Numbered from the stretch's first letter, positions 8,892 through 18,700 are shown. The stretch: DNA of 64,000 bases from G963662265 sp963668545 (GCA_963668545.1 OY764868.1:3534001-3598000); one strand, 5' to 3'. Numbers and translations: made by a program. The notes: generated by a model from the sequence alone, not told the origin.

Positions 8892-10205
8892 ATGGATCTA
8901 TACAAAGTTAAATTAAGTGGCGCAGATCCTGTTGGAAAAGTTTTTTTTGATGGTAATTATTATTACAGATTTATTTCTGATAAAAATATGATAATTAAGG
9001 AAATGTTTGAAAATGGTTTTTTTTACAAACTTATAAATGAAAAATATATTCCTGATATGGAAATATATGATGAACCATTAAATATTGAAAATAAAGAATT
9101 TGATATAATTATAAAACAAGAATCTATTTCTCCTATTACATATCCACGGGAATGGTCATTTGAAGTAATTAAAGCTGCAGCAATTAAATATATAAACCTT
9201 GTAGAGATTTCAAAAGAATATGGATATGGATTAAAAGATTGTCATTTATTTAATTTTGTATTTAAAAATAATAATCCTTTATGGGTAGATATCGGTAGTT
9301 TTTTTAAACTAAAAAAAGACTATAATGCTTTTCCAATAACAGATTTTTTATCATCAATAGTTTTTCCACTTAAATTATGGAGTAAGGGATCTGATAAATT
9401 TGCAAATCGTTTACTATCATCACCAATTGATACTATAACTGAAGATGATTTATTTGCACTGAGAAAAAGTATTAAAAAGCTTTCTTATCCACGTATATTA
9501 AAAAAAATATACAATAAGATAATTAAAGTATTGAATATAAGTATTAATACAAAAAAAATAAAAAAACATATATTAAAATTAAAATCTAATAAAAAAACTA
9601 TGTGGAGTGAATATCATTCTGAGTATTATGATTCAAATAATAACATAATTGAAGATAGTAGATTTAAACGAATAATTGATATTTTATCAGAAATAAAACC
9701 AAAGAGTATAATTGAATTAGCTGGAAATGCTGGTATATTATCTGAAAAAATATATGATTCTAATATATGTGATAAAATCATATGTACTGATTATGATTAT
9801 TATGCTGTAGATACTTTATTTTTAAACTTAATAAAAAATAAAAAAAGCATTATACCAGTAAGACTTGATTTTATGGTTAGGGAAGGATCAATTTCTGAAA
9901 TATCATCAGAAAATAGATTTAAATCTGAATGTGTCATAGCGTTAGCTGTTACACACCATCTTCTTTTAACTCAAGGGTATGATTATGATGAAATATTTGA
10001 ATCTGTTGGTTTATATACTGAGAAATATATAATTATTGAATATATGCCGCTAGGATTATGGAATGGAAAAACTGCTCCAAAATTACCAGATTGGTATAAT
10101 GAAGAGAATTTTTCTAAAAACTTTAATAAATATTTTGAAATATTAAAAACTGAGAAACTCGATGATAATCGTATAATGTATTTTGGGCAAAAAAAATATA
10201 AATAG
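8892..10205 (+). CDS. Two-domain protein: kinase-like N-terminal domain plus C-terminal SAM methyltransferase
   Basis: 437 residues. The N-terminal 200 residues contain YGYGLKDCHLFNFVF and then PLWVDIGSFFKL, which resembles the HxD...N...DxG layout of a protein- or sugar-kinase-like fold (catalytic loop followed by a metal-binding DIG). The C-terminal half is a class I methyltransferase: IIELAGNAGILSEKIY is the SAM motif, ICTDYDY the acidic loop, and ALAVTHHLLL a motif IV region. Similar architectures are annotated as NoeA-like or generic methyltransferases in glycan clusters. A strong ribosome site (AGGAG) precedes the ATG. It may methylate, and possibly phosphorylate, a growing glycan end; whether the kinase-like part is active is unknown. 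Confidence 0.7.
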   Translation: MDLYKVKLSGADPVGKVFFDGNYYYRFISDKNMIIKEMFENGFFYKLINEKYIPDMEIYDEPLNIENKEFDIIIKQESISPITYPREWSFEVIKAAAIKYINLVEISKEYGYGLKDCHLFNFVFKNNNPLWVDIGSFFKLKKDYNAFPITDFLSSIVFPLKLWSKGSDKFANRLLSSPIDTITEDDLFALRKSIKKLSYPRILKKIYNKIIKVLNISINTKKIKKHILKLKSNKKTMWSEYHSEYYDSNNNIIEDSRFKRIIDILSEIKPKSIIELAGNAGILSEKIYDSNICDKIICTDYDYYAVDTLFLNLIKNKKSIIPVRLDFMVREGSISEISSENRFKSECVIALAVTHHLLLTQGYDYDEIFESVGLYTEKYIIIEYMPLGLWNGKTAPKLPDWYNEENFSKNFNKYFEILKTEKLDDNRIMYFGQKKYK

Positions 10206-10213
10206 GATTTTTT

Positions 10214-10651
10214 ATGATAGAAAAAATAATAAATGGAGAAAAGATATTGGCTATCATTGTAAAAGAAAAATACCATAATGAGGGAATATCTTTTTTTACT
10301 CCAGATGATTTTTCTCAGCAGTTGGCTTTTATGTCTCATCCAAAAAATAAAATAATTGAACCTCATGTTCACAATAGAGTAACTAGGGAAGTTCATTTTA
10401 CACAGGAAGTTCTTTTTATCAGGAAAGGAAAATTAAGAGTAGATTTTTATGATGATAATCAAAATTATCTTGAGAGCCGGATTCTTGAAAAGGGAGATAC
10501 TATACTTCTTGCTTCTGGAGGACACGGTTTTAAAGTACTTGAAGAACTGGAAATGTTTGAGGTAAAACAGGGCCCTTATGCTGGAGAAAATGATAAAACT
10601 CGATTTGAAGGGATTAACTCAGAGGAGATAATAATTAAAAATGAAAAATAA
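10214..10651 (+). CDS. Cupin-domain protein
   Basis: 145 residues forming one cupin barrel: PHVHNRVTREVHFTQEVL supplies the His-rich metal-site strand, RKGKLRVDFYDD and LEKGDTILLASGGHGF the second half. It sits directly before, and overlaps by 11 bases, a DegT-family aminotransferase gene, a pairing often seen in O-antigen clusters. Candidate roles are isomerisation or epimerisation of a keto-sugar or binding of a sugar intermediate, but the classical RmlC or FdtA catalytic signature is not obvious. No membrane segment. Confidence 0.75.
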   Translation: MIEKIINGEKILAIIVKEKYHNEGISFFTPDDFSQQLAFMSHPKNKIIEPHVHNRVTREVHFTQEVLFIRKGKLRVDFYDDNQNYLESRILEKGDTILLASGGHGFKVLEELEMFEVKQGPYAGENDKTRFEGINSEEIIIKNEK

Positions 10652-11768
10652 ATTTATACCGGTTTGTGAACCACTACTTGATGGTAATGAATTAAAATAT
10701 ATCACAGATGCGGTATCTACTGGATGGATATCGTCGGCAGGTGGTTATATTGAAAAATTTGAAAAAGCATTTGCTGAATACTGTGGATCTAAGTATGCAG
10801 TTGCAGTCTGTAATGGTACAGTTTCTCTTCATCTCGCTCTTGCATCATTAGGAATTGGAAAAGGAGATGAGGTAATAATTCCTGATTTTACCATGATTGC
10901 ATCTGCTTTTTCTGTCTGCTATACAGGTGCTGTTCCAGTATTTGTTGATTCAGATAAAGATACATGGAATATTGATGTAACTAAAATAGAAGAAAAAATT
11001 ACTGATAAAACAAAAGCAATAATGCCTGTTCATGTTTTTGGTAATATGTGCAATATGGATGAAATAGTAAAAATTGCTGAAAAATATAATTTATATATCA
11101 TTGAAGATGCTGCTGAAGCACATGGTGCTGAATATAAAGGAATAAAATCAGGTAAATATTCTGACATTGCTTCATTCAGTTTTTTTGCCAACAAAAATAT
11201 AACAACTGGCGAAGGCGGTATGGTTGTAACAGATAATGATGATATTTACTTAAAAGCAAAATACTTTAAAAATATGTGTTTTCCGGTAAATGGTAAAAGA
11301 AATTATCTTCATGAAGATATCGGCTTTAATTACAGGATGAGTAATCTGCATGCTGCTATTGGTCTAGCTCAGACAGAAAAAGCTGATTTCTATAGGGATC
11401 TGAGAATAAATAATAATAAAAATTATAAAAAATACTTATCGGATTGCCCTGGAATAATTTTTCAGAAAGATGAAGAAAATTCATTAAACTGTAACTGGAT
11501 GAATTCTATTGTTATAGATTCTAAACAATATGGAAGATCCCGTGATGAAATAATGGTTTTTCTAAAAGAAAAAGGTATCGATACAAGACTTCTTTTTAAT
11601 GGAATGCATCGTCAGCCGGCTTTAAATAAGTATGGATGCGATTGTAGTAGTGAATATAAAGTTACAGACTACCTTTCTGATAATGGATTTTATCTGCCTT
11701 CTGGAAGTGGTTTAAAGGAAGAAGAAATATATAGAATTTGTTCTGAAATAATGAATTACAGGAAATAG
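10641..11768 (+). CDS. DegT/DnrJ/EryC1-family PLP-dependent sugar aminotransferase
   Basis: 375 residues, the normal family length. Early motifs are GWISSAGGYIEKFEKAF and CNGTVSLHLAL, the latter binding the cofactor phosphate. The acidic EDAAEAHGA contacts the pyridine nitrogen. The Schiff-base lysine is in FFANKNITTGEGGMVVTD near residue 186, so this copy is a true PLP aminotransferase, unlike dehydrases where His replaces Lys. Closest in style to perosamine- or 4-amino-4,6-dideoxyhexose-forming enzymes, but the substrate is inference. Overlaps the cupin gene, so the two are likely to act together. Confidence 0.88.
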   Translation: MKNKFIPVCEPLLDGNELKYITDAVSTGWISSAGGYIEKFEKAFAEYCGSKYAVAVCNGTVSLHLALASLGIGKGDEVIIPDFTMIASAFSVCYTGAVPVFVDSDKDTWNIDVTKIEEKITDKTKAIMPVHVFGNMCNMDEIVKIAEKYNLYIIEDAAEAHGAEYKGIKSGKYSDIASFSFFANKNITTGEGGMVVTDNDDIYLKAKYFKNMCFPVNGKRNYLHEDIGFNYRMSNLHAAIGLAQTEKADFYRDLRINNNKNYKKYLSDCPGIIFQKDEENSLNCNWMNSIVIDSKQYGRSRDEIMVFLKEKGIDTRLLFNGMHRQPALNKYGCDCSSEYKVTDYLSDNGFYLPSGSGLKEEEIYRICSEIMNYRK

Positions 11769-11772
11769 TTAT

Positions 11773-12528
11773 ATGGACGTTTTTGGAGAAAGTTACTCAA
11801 GGTATTATAATCTTTTATATAAGGATAAAAATTATAAAAGTGAATTTGATTATATATATGAGAAATTGATAAAAAAGAATATATCTGGGGATTATAAAAC
11901 TATTCTTGATATTGGATGTGGAACAGGTAAACACCTTAAATATTTTAAAGAAAAAGGTCTTGATGTATCAGGTGTTGATTTATCTGAAAATATGATTAGC
12001 AGAGCAAAAGAATATTTATCACAGGAAGAAAATCTTTTATGTTCAAGAGCATCTGATTTCAGCTTTGGTCATAAGTTTGATGTTATTGTTTCACTTTTTC
12101 ATGTAATGAGTTATCAAACATGTAATAATGAACTTAATAAAGTTTTTGAAAATGTAAGTAATCACTTAAATAAAGATGGATTATTTATATTTGACTTCTG
12201 GTATGGTCCCGCTGTATTAACAGATCCTCCTGTTGTTCGGATAAGACGACTTGAAGATGATGAAGTTAACATTACAAGATTAACTGAACCAGCTTTAAGA
12301 GAAAATGAAAACATAGTAGATGTCAATTTTGAACTATTACTTGAAGATAAAAAAACCAGGGAAATTAGCAGATTTGAAGAAACACATAATATGAGATATC
12401 TATTTCTGCCAGAAATAATTAATTATTGTGAAACAAACAACTTGAAGTTAGTAAAATCATATGAATGGATGACTGAAAATAAGCTTTCTAACAAATCTTG
12501 GTATGGAGTTGTTGTAATAAAAAAATGA
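11773..12528 (+). CDS. Class I SAM-dependent methyltransferase
   Basis: 251 residues with a clear SAM-binding core: LDIGCGTGKHLKYF (motif I), VSGVDLSENMI (acidic loop) and FDVIVSLFHVMSY (motif IV), followed by FIFDFWYGPAVL. This pattern is common in methyltransferases of deoxyamino-sugar pathways, where N- or O-methylation follows transamination; its position right after the aminotransferase gene supports such a role. The stop codon overlaps the next start in an ATGA arrangement. Confidence 0.87.
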   Translation: MDVFGESYSRYYNLLYKDKNYKSEFDYIYEKLIKKNISGDYKTILDIGCGTGKHLKYFKEKGLDVSGVDLSENMISRAKEYLSQEENLLCSRASDFSFGHKFDVIVSLFHVMSYQTCNNELNKVFENVSNHLNKDGLFIFDFWYGPAVLTDPPVVRIRRLEDDEVNITRLTEPALRENENIVDVNFELLLEDKKTREISRFEETHNMRYLFLPEIINYCETNNLKLVKSYEWMTENKLSNKSWYGVVVIKK

Positions 12529-13721
12529 AAGTAGGTGTATGGCTGCTTGATGATTACAGCAAAAAAATTGGAGGCGGGTTTTCTTATTATGACAAGTTAA
12601 TAGAGTCGATTGATAATTATAATTTTGAAGATATAGATATTCAATTTATTTCAAAAAATAGAATAAACAAAACAAATAAAGCAATAATATATCTACCTGA
12701 GATAAAAAAAAACATATTATGGAAGTTCGTTTATAAGATAAAAAGAAAACTTTTTATTATTTTGTTTAATAAAACAATAGATTATAATAAAGAGAAATAT
12801 TCTAAATATCTAAAAGATAATAATGTTGATATAATTTATTATCCTGTACAGACAATGTCTCCTGTTGAAGATATTCCCTATATAACAACAAACTGGGATA
12901 TCGGCCATAAATCAAGTCATTTTTTTCCGGAATTTATTTTTGATAATACTTTTGAATCAAGAGATAATTGGTATAGAAATTCTTTGTTAAAGTCTTTTTG
13001 TGTTTTTTGTGAATCAGAATTCGGGAAAAATGAATTAGTTAAATATACAGGGATCAATCCTGCAAAAGTTAAAATAGTTCATATTTTCCCCGGCAAAGTG
13101 GTTGATCTAAAAATTAATCAATCTGAACAAGTACAGATATTAAAAAAATATAATCTGGTTAAGAATAAATATTTCTTTTATCCTGCACAGTTTTGGGCGC
13201 ATAAAAATCATTATGGATTATTAAAAGCTTTTAAAGAGGTCCTTAAGACTTATTCAGATTTAAAAATTGTTTTAACTGGGGCAGATAAAGGGAATTTAGA
13301 ATATATAAATGAAATAATTTATAAACTGAATATTACCGATCAGGTTATAATTACTGGATTTGTTGAATTAGAAGATATATATACTTTTTATAAAAATGCT
13401 GTATCTCTTGTAATGCCTACTTATCTAGGGCCTACTAATATGCCTTTACTGGAAGCTCTTTATATAGGATGTCCGGTTATTTGTTCAGATTTTGAAGGGC
13501 ATAGAGAAATGATGAATAATGCAGCTTTTTATTTTAAACCTGAATTATGTAATGATATAAAAGAATGTATGTTAAAAGTAATAAATAATGATGAAAGATT
13601 AAAGCTTCTGCAGAATGCAGAGAAAACTATAAGTAATAATAAATTTACATGCGAACAAGCTTTAAGTGAAATTAAAAATAATATTCTTGAGTTAACAGCT
13701 ATTAGAAAGTGCTGGAAATAA
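12525..13721 (+). CDS. GT4 family glycosyltransferase
   Basis: About 398 residues. The ATG at 12525 overlaps the preceding TGA (ATGA), giving an N-terminus MKVGVWLLDDYS; an earlier in-frame start at 12498 would lie inside the upstream gene. The C-terminal donor domain shows FYPAQFWAHKNHYGLLKA, VIITGFV, then PTYLGPTNMPLLEALYIGCPVICSD, the GT4 pattern with the donor-contacting region. Retaining chemistry is expected. Acts on the cytoplasmic side; donor and linkage unknown. Confidence 0.87.
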   Translation: MKVGVWLLDDYSKKIGGGFSYYDKLIESIDNYNFEDIDIQFISKNRINKTNKAIIYLPEIKKNILWKFVYKIKRKLFIILFNKTIDYNKEKYSKYLKDNNVDIIYYPVQTMSPVEDIPYITTNWDIGHKSSHFFPEFIFDNTFESRDNWYRNSLLKSFCVFCESEFGKNELVKYTGINPAKVKIVHIFPGKVVDLKINQSEQVQILKKYNLVKNKYFFYPAQFWAHKNHYGLLKAFKEVLKTYSDLKIVLTGADKGNLEYINEIIYKLNITDQVIITGFVELEDIYTFYKNAVSLVMPTYLGPTNMPLLEALYIGCPVICSDFEGHREMMNNAAFYFKPELCNDIKECMLKVINNDERLKLLQNAEKTISNNKFTCEQALSEIKNNILELTAIRKCWK

Positions 13722-13722
13722 A

Positions 13723-14487
13723 ATGGAAGTAAAAGCAATATTTACAATAATAACTGTTTGTTATAATTCGGAAAAGACAATTGAAAAAACAATTAAATCT
13801 GTTTTAAACCAAACTTACCAGAATTATGAATATCTTATTATTGATGGAAAATCAAGCGATGGAACATTAGAAATAGTAAAGTCATATGAACAAAAGTTTT
13901 ATGGTAGGTTAAAATGGATTTCAGAAGAAGATGATGGTTTGTATTATGCAATGAATAAAGGAATAGAAAAATCATCTGGTGATATCATTGGTATCATTCA
14001 CAGTGATGACTGGTTTGAAAAGAATACTCTTGAAATAATATCCAACGAATATAAAAAAAATAGTAACTGTGTATTTTATGGATTATTGAAAGTTTGGAAT
14101 AATAATCGGGAAACACATATATATTCAAATAATCATTATTTTTTACCGAATGTAATGATTCAGCATCCAACTGTTTTTATACCAAAAAAAATATATGAAA
14201 AAAACGGATTATTTAATACAGATTATAAAATTGCAGCAGATTATGATTTAATGCTGAGATTATATTACAGCAAAGTTGATTTCATACAGATTGAGAGGGT
14301 ACTTGCTAACTTCAGTACTGGTGGATTATCCGGTAATAATAGAGAATTGGAAAAAGAAATTGTTAAAATAAAAAGGGAACATAAAATATACAGTAATAAA
14401 AAAGCAATATTAGTTAATTTAAAGGATGAAATTAATAATTCTATCAAAACAATAAAAAGCAAATTAAAAAAAGTTCTTGGATATTAG
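13723..14487 (+). CDS. Family 2 glycosyltransferase (WcaA-like)
   Basis: 254 residues, a compact GT-A enzyme. Motifs in order: IITVCYNSEKTIEKTI, IIDGKSSDGTLEIV, EEDDGLYYAMNKGI, and the metal-binding GIIHSDDWF near residue 93, then QHPTVFIPKKIY and AADYDLMLRL supplying the catalytic-base region. It starts one base after the previous stop, within the same operon. Inverting sugar transfer to the lipid-linked glycan is expected. Confidence 0.9.
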   Translation: MEVKAIFTIITVCYNSEKTIEKTIKSVLNQTYQNYEYLIIDGKSSDGTLEIVKSYEQKFYGRLKWISEEDDGLYYAMNKGIEKSSGDIIGIIHSDDWFEKNTLEIISNEYKKNSNCVFYGLLKVWNNNRETHIYSNNHYFLPNVMIQHPTVFIPKKIYEKNGLFNTDYKIAADYDLMLRLYYSKVDFIQIERVLANFSTGGLSGNNRELEKEIVKIKREHKIYSNKKAILVNLKDEINNSIKTIKSKLKKVLGY

Positions 14488-14489
14488 TT

Positions 14490-15659
14490 TTGAAGAATAT
14501 AGTAATTATACAGGAAAGTCTGATCTTTGGCGGAGTTGAAAAAGTTTTAACTAATTTGGTAAGTAATCTTGATAGAAACAAAATTAAAGTAAGAATAATT
14601 CTTGTGAAAAGAAAAAATGACCTTATAAACGAAATACCGGAGGATATTGAAGTCTATTATTTAAATAAATCTGATAAGAAGAGCGTTAAAGAAAAATTAT
14701 TTAAAATTAAGCAGAAATATCCTTATTTTGTTCAAAAAATCATTACTTTGTTCTTTTTGGTATTTTCTATTCCATACTATCTTTTAAAAGTATTACAATA
14801 CCGGGTAAAGATAAGAAATATAATTAATCAAGATGATTTAGTTATTTCCATGAATATGAGAAATTTATTTATCAGTTTATTATTATTAGGGATGAAAAAT
14901 ACAAAAATAGGCTGGATTCATGGAAATGTCAATAATGATACTGGCAGGTTTTCAAAAACAGGCTACCCTTTTTTTAAATATTACAACTCTATTATTACAA
15001 TATGTAATGATTGCCGGCTTGACTTTAATGGAAAATTTCAATCTTTAAAAAACCGTACAGTAATGTTTTATAATTCTTTTTCTATTCAAAATATTTATAA
15101 AAAAAGCAAAGAAGATTTTGAAACAGATTATAAATATATAATTTCAATGGGACGTCTTGATTATGAAAAAGGTTTTGATGTTTTAATTACTGCTTTTTCA
15201 AAACTGATTAAAGATGGATATAAAGAGCAATTAGTCATTTTGGGTAGAGGTCCTGAAGAAATTAAGTTGAAAAAACTTGTTAATGAATTAAATATTAATG
15301 ATTATGTTCTTTTTCCCGGATTTGATATAAATCCGTATAAATGGGTGAGAAATTCTGAAATGTATATTCTTCCATCCAGAGGTGAAGGTTTTGGAAATGT
15401 AGTAATAGAAGCTCTCGCATGTGAAGTTCCTGTTGTTTCATCAGATTGTAAATCAGGCCCAAAAGAAATACTCGAAGATGGAAAATACGGGTTACTATTT
15501 GAAAGCGAAAATATTAATGATCTTTATTTAAAAATGAAGATGATGCTTGATGATTCTTCATTACGAAATGATTTTAAAGAAAAATCAATGGAAAGAGCGT
15601 ATTTTTTTGATAATAAAAGTATTATCCCTAAAATTGAAGAGTATTTGATAAATCTATAA
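14490..15659 (+). CDS. GT4 family glycosyltransferase
   Basis: 389 residues starting with TTG two bases after the previous stop. N-terminal IIQESLIFGGVEKVLTNL is the acceptor-domain glycine loop; a hydrophobic stretch around residues 85-105 may anchor it to the membrane. The donor domain has ISMGRLDYEKGFDVLITAF, ILGRGPEE and LPSRGEGFGNVVIEALACE, containing the E-x7-E motif of GT4 enzymes. Typical length. Substrate unknown. Confidence 0.9.
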   Translation: MKNIVIIQESLIFGGVEKVLTNLVSNLDRNKIKVRIILVKRKNDLINEIPEDIEVYYLNKSDKKSVKEKLFKIKQKYPYFVQKIITLFFLVFSIPYYLLKVLQYRVKIRNIINQDDLVISMNMRNLFISLLLLGMKNTKIGWIHGNVNNDTGRFSKTGYPFFKYYNSIITICNDCRLDFNGKFQSLKNRTVMFYNSFSIQNIYKKSKEDFETDYKYIISMGRLDYEKGFDVLITAFSKLIKDGYKEQLVILGRGPEEIKLKKLVNELNINDYVLFPGFDINPYKWVRNSEMYILPSRGEGFGNVVIEALACEVPVVSSDCKSGPKEILEDGKYGLLFESENINDLYLKMKMMLDDSSLRNDFKEKSMERAYFFDNKSIIPKIEEYLINL

Positions 15660-15669
15660 GAGATTAATA

Positions 15670-16698
15670 TTGAAAATATTTGTATTACTCAAAATAATAA
15701 ATAAAAAAATACGAATTGTATATGATTATTTCAATGATTTTGTATCTAACAACAATGACAATATAACAATTAATTTTATTAATTTCTGGTCACAAGATAG
15801 AAATGTTTTCAAAAATATATGGTTTTATAATTATCTAGAATATAAACTGGATAGAAAACTTATAATAAGTAATTTTAAAACTGATATTGAATTTTATTCA
15901 ATTTTTGGAAATAAGAATAAAATTAAAAAGTCAAAAGCACCTGTAAAAATATTTTATACAGGAGAATGTGTAAACTCTGAAACAATTAAATACAATAACA
16001 GATACAATGATCATTGTCTGGAATATTCTGATCTGTCTCTTGGTTTTCAGTATTTAGATAAACATAATTACCTGCGTTTTCCAATATGGATATTATATTT
16101 TTTTAATTATGATTCAACTAAGGATGATATAAAAAAAATTGTTGATGATTTTAATAATCATCAATATAAAAAAAATAAGTTTTGTTCTCTTGTTTCATTA
16201 CATGATAAAAACGGGATAAGAACTGATATTTATAAATCTCTTTCGAAAATTGAAACAGTAAGTTCTGCAGGAAAATTACTTAAAAACGATGATTCTTTGA
16301 AAAATGATTTTAATGATGATAAATGTGAATATTTGAAGGATTTTAAATTTAATATATGTCCTGAAAATACGAACAGCAATGGATATGTTACTGAGAAAAT
16401 ATTCCAGGCATTTTATTCAGGATGTATTCCGATATACTGGGGTAATAGAAATCCTGAACCTGAAGTAATAAATAAGGAGGCTTTCTTCTATTGGGAAAAA
16501 GATAATGATAATTTTGAATTATTAAAAGAAATTAATTTTTTGAACAGTAGTGAAAAAGCATGTAATTCTTTTCTTAAAAAGAAAAGATTATTAGACTCTT
16601 CTGTTGACTACATATGGAAAATATATACAGATTTAAATGAACATATTGAGCTGATTCTTGCAAATAATAAATTAAACAAGGAATATAAAGTTGGATAA
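15670..16698 (+). CDS. GT10-family (alpha-1,3-fucosyltransferase-like) glycosyltransferase
   Basis: 342 residues beginning with TTG. The C-terminal half has the family-10 signature: FNICPENTNSNGYVTEKI followed by FYSGCIPIYWGN, matching the GDP-fucose-binding motif of bacterial and eukaryotic alpha-1,3/4-fucosyltransferases. Before it, CSLVSLHDKNGIRTDIYK and VSSAGKL are also in the family order. No fucose-synthesis gene is present in the window, so GDP-fucose or another 6-deoxyhexose donor would come from elsewhere. The end overlaps the start of the sulfotransferase-like gene by 8 bases. Confidence 0.85.
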   Translation: MKIFVLLKIINKKIRIVYDYFNDFVSNNNDNITINFINFWSQDRNVFKNIWFYNYLEYKLDRKLIISNFKTDIEFYSIFGNKNKIKKSKAPVKIFYTGECVNSETIKYNNRYNDHCLEYSDLSLGFQYLDKHNYLRFPIWILYFFNYDSTKDDIKKIVDDFNNHQYKKNKFCSLVSLHDKNGIRTDIYKSLSKIETVSSAGKLLKNDDSLKNDFNDDKCEYLKDFKFNICPENTNSNGYVTEKIFQAFYSGCIPIYWGNRNPEPEVINKEAFFYWEKDNDNFELLKEINFLNSSEKACNSFLKKKRLLDSSVDYIWKIYTDLNEHIELILANNKLNKEYKVG

Positions 16699-17743
16699 TG
16701 AGAAACACATTCCAGTAATTACCTGTGCCAGTTATGGAGGAACTGGATCTGGAATAATTACAGATCTGCTTAAAGAAGTAGATATAATTGAAAATCTTGA
16801 TGATTATGAATTTGATTTTCTGTTTCAGCCTGATGGAATATCTGATCTTGAACATGCTCTTGTTGATGACTGGAACAGGTTAAAAAGCGGAATTTATATT
16901 TACAGATTTAAAAAATATATTGATGAACTGTCGAAACCCAACTTTAAAATTAAAAATATTAAAAGCTGGAAAAGTTTTTATTCATATGCCGGTTGGATGA
17001 CAGGATATGAGAATTTTTTTAATAATAAGTTTAAGAAAACATCATATGAATATATAGACTCTCTGATTGGATTAAATTATGAAGGTTTCTGGCATTATTT
17101 TGATTATCACTTATCACCTTTTAGTAGTTTTATAAGAATGATTAAAAGAATTTATTTTAAATTCTTTTCAAAAGACAGATTTGATTATTCAAAGAGTTTT
17201 AAATATCCTATTTACATTTCAGATCCTGAAAAAAGTTTTTATGATGAAACAAAAAAGTATTTAAATAAACTGGCAGAAATATTATTAAAGAATAAAAATA
17301 AATCAATTTTATATCTTGATCAGCTTGTTCCTCCTTATAATGTGAATAGATATTTAAATTACTTTTACGATTGTAAAGTAATTGTTGTAGACCGTGACCC
17401 CCGTGATGTTTATGTAGAAAACTACAGAGAAGGCTGGGTACCTGAAGATATAGATGATTTTATAAAATATTTCAGATTATTACATAAATATAAACCTGAT
17501 AATGAAAATACAGAAAGAGTATTAAGGTTAAGAATGGAAAATATTATTTATAACTATGATAAAGTTGTTGATGATATTTTTAATTTTCTGAATATTGATA
17601 AAAAGCATCATAATAATAAAAAAAAGTATTTTGATCCGGATATTTCTGTTAAAAATATTGGAAAATGGAAAAAATGGAAGAATCAGAATGACATGGAAAA
17701 AATACATAGTGAACTTTCTGAATACTGTTATGATATATGTTAA
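16691..17743 (+). CDS. Sulfotransferase-like P-loop protein
   Basis: 350 residues with TTG start. An N-terminal ITCASYGGTGSGIITDLL resembles the PAPS 5'-phosphosulfate-binding loop, and VIVVDRDPRDVYVENYREGW near residue 234 matches the 3'-phosphate-binding motif RDPRD of carbohydrate sulfotransferases. The C-terminal LRMENIIYNYDKVVDDI is usual for this superfamily. It would transfer sulfate from PAPS to a glycan hydroxyl in the cytoplasm. The adjacent GT10 gene suggests a fucosylated, sulfated epitope. No PAPS-synthesis gene is in the window, and kinase-like activity on another substrate is a less likely alternative. Confidence 0.72.
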   Translation: MDNEKHIPVITCASYGGTGSGIITDLLKEVDIIENLDDYEFDFLFQPDGISDLEHALVDDWNRLKSGIYIYRFKKYIDELSKPNFKIKNIKSWKSFYSYAGWMTGYENFFNNKFKKTSYEYIDSLIGLNYEGFWHYFDYHLSPFSSFIRMIKRIYFKFFSKDRFDYSKSFKYPIYISDPEKSFYDETKKYLNKLAEILLKNKNKSILYLDQLVPPYNVNRYLNYFYDCKVIVVDRDPRDVYVENYREGWVPEDIDDFIKYFRLLHKYKPDNENTERVLRLRMENIIYNYDKVVDDIFNFLNIDKKHHNNKKKYFDPDISVKNIGKWKKWKNQNDMEKIHSELSEYCYDIC

Positions 17744-17752
17744 GGAAATTTA

Positions 17753-18691
17753 ATGAACCGAATAATTAAAACTCCTTATTTAAGTGTCGGAGTTTGTGCT
17801 TATAACAGAGAAAAAACTATAAAAATATGTATTGAATCACTGATAAAACAGAACATTGATTTTGATTTGATGGAAGTTATTGTTGTTGATAATAATTCAA
17901 CAGATTCTACAAAAGATATAATTCAGGAATATGTTTTAAAATACCCTTTTATCAAATATTACTTTGAACCTAAACAGGGTACAAGTTTTGCAAGAAACCG
18001 TATTATTAAAGAAGCAGAAGGTGAAGTTGTTGCTTATATTGATGATGACGCTGAAGCTGTTGAAAACTGGTGCAGAATAATTATTGATAACTTTAAAACA
18101 CATGATAACATGGCAGCATTAGGAGGCCGGATTTTTCCAGTTTTTGAGATAAAGCCAAAATGGTGGTTTCCTGTTGATATTGACACAAGCGACAGAGGAG
18201 ATGAAAAAAAGTTTTTATCTTCAAGTGAAGGACGGTATGGATTTCCTGGATTAAATTTGGCAGTTAGAAAAAATCATCTTGTTAATATCGGTGGATTTTC
18301 AGACAAATTCGGTATATTTGGAAAAACAATGGGTTTTGGGGAAGACTCGGAATTGGGTTACAGGCTTTTTAAAAAAGCACCGTATTTTATGTATGATCCG
18401 GAATTAACTGTTTATCATTTAATTCCGGACGATAGAAATAAAATTCTATACAGAATAAAAAGAGGATTTCTTCACGGGTATGCTTGTACAGAAATTAAAA
18501 AAACTGATTACTCGCTTTTACATTTATTTATAAGAACATCTGGGGCTTTCTGTATTTTACCTCTAAGAAATTTGTTTAAAAATATAGTTAAGTATAAATT
18601 CAATTTTCCTGTTATTTTTCTTCATCTGATATTTGAAATATCAAATAAAATTGGTGCAATAGCTTCTGTTTTTCATAAAAAGAAGATATAG
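17753..18691 (+). CDS. Family 2 glycosyltransferase
   Basis: 312 residues. SVGVCAYNREKTIKICIESL opens the GT-A fold; VVDNNSTDSTKDI and VAYIDDDAEAVENWC (DxD motif near residue 100) bind the nucleotide sugar and metal. GGFSDKFGIFGKTMGFGEDSEL supplies the acceptor and catalytic-base region. The C-terminal 80 residues are hydrophobic. Same subgroup as the gene at 6649. Ribosome site AAGGAA lies 7 bases upstream. Confidence 0.9.
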   Translation: MNRIIKTPYLSVGVCAYNREKTIKICIESLIKQNIDFDLMEVIVVDNNSTDSTKDIIQEYVLKYPFIKYYFEPKQGTSFARNRIIKEAEGEVVAYIDDDAEAVENWCRIIIDNFKTHDNMAALGGRIFPVFEIKPKWWFPVDIDTSDRGDEKKFLSSSEGRYGFPGLNLAVRKNHLVNIGGFSDKFGIFGKTMGFGEDSELGYRLFKKAPYFMYDPELTVYHLIPDDRNKILYRIKRGFLHGYACTEIKKTDYSLLHLFIRTSGAFCILPLRNLFKNIVKYKFNFPVIFLHLIFEISNKIGAIASVFHKKKI

Positions 18692-18700
18692 GTTTATGAT

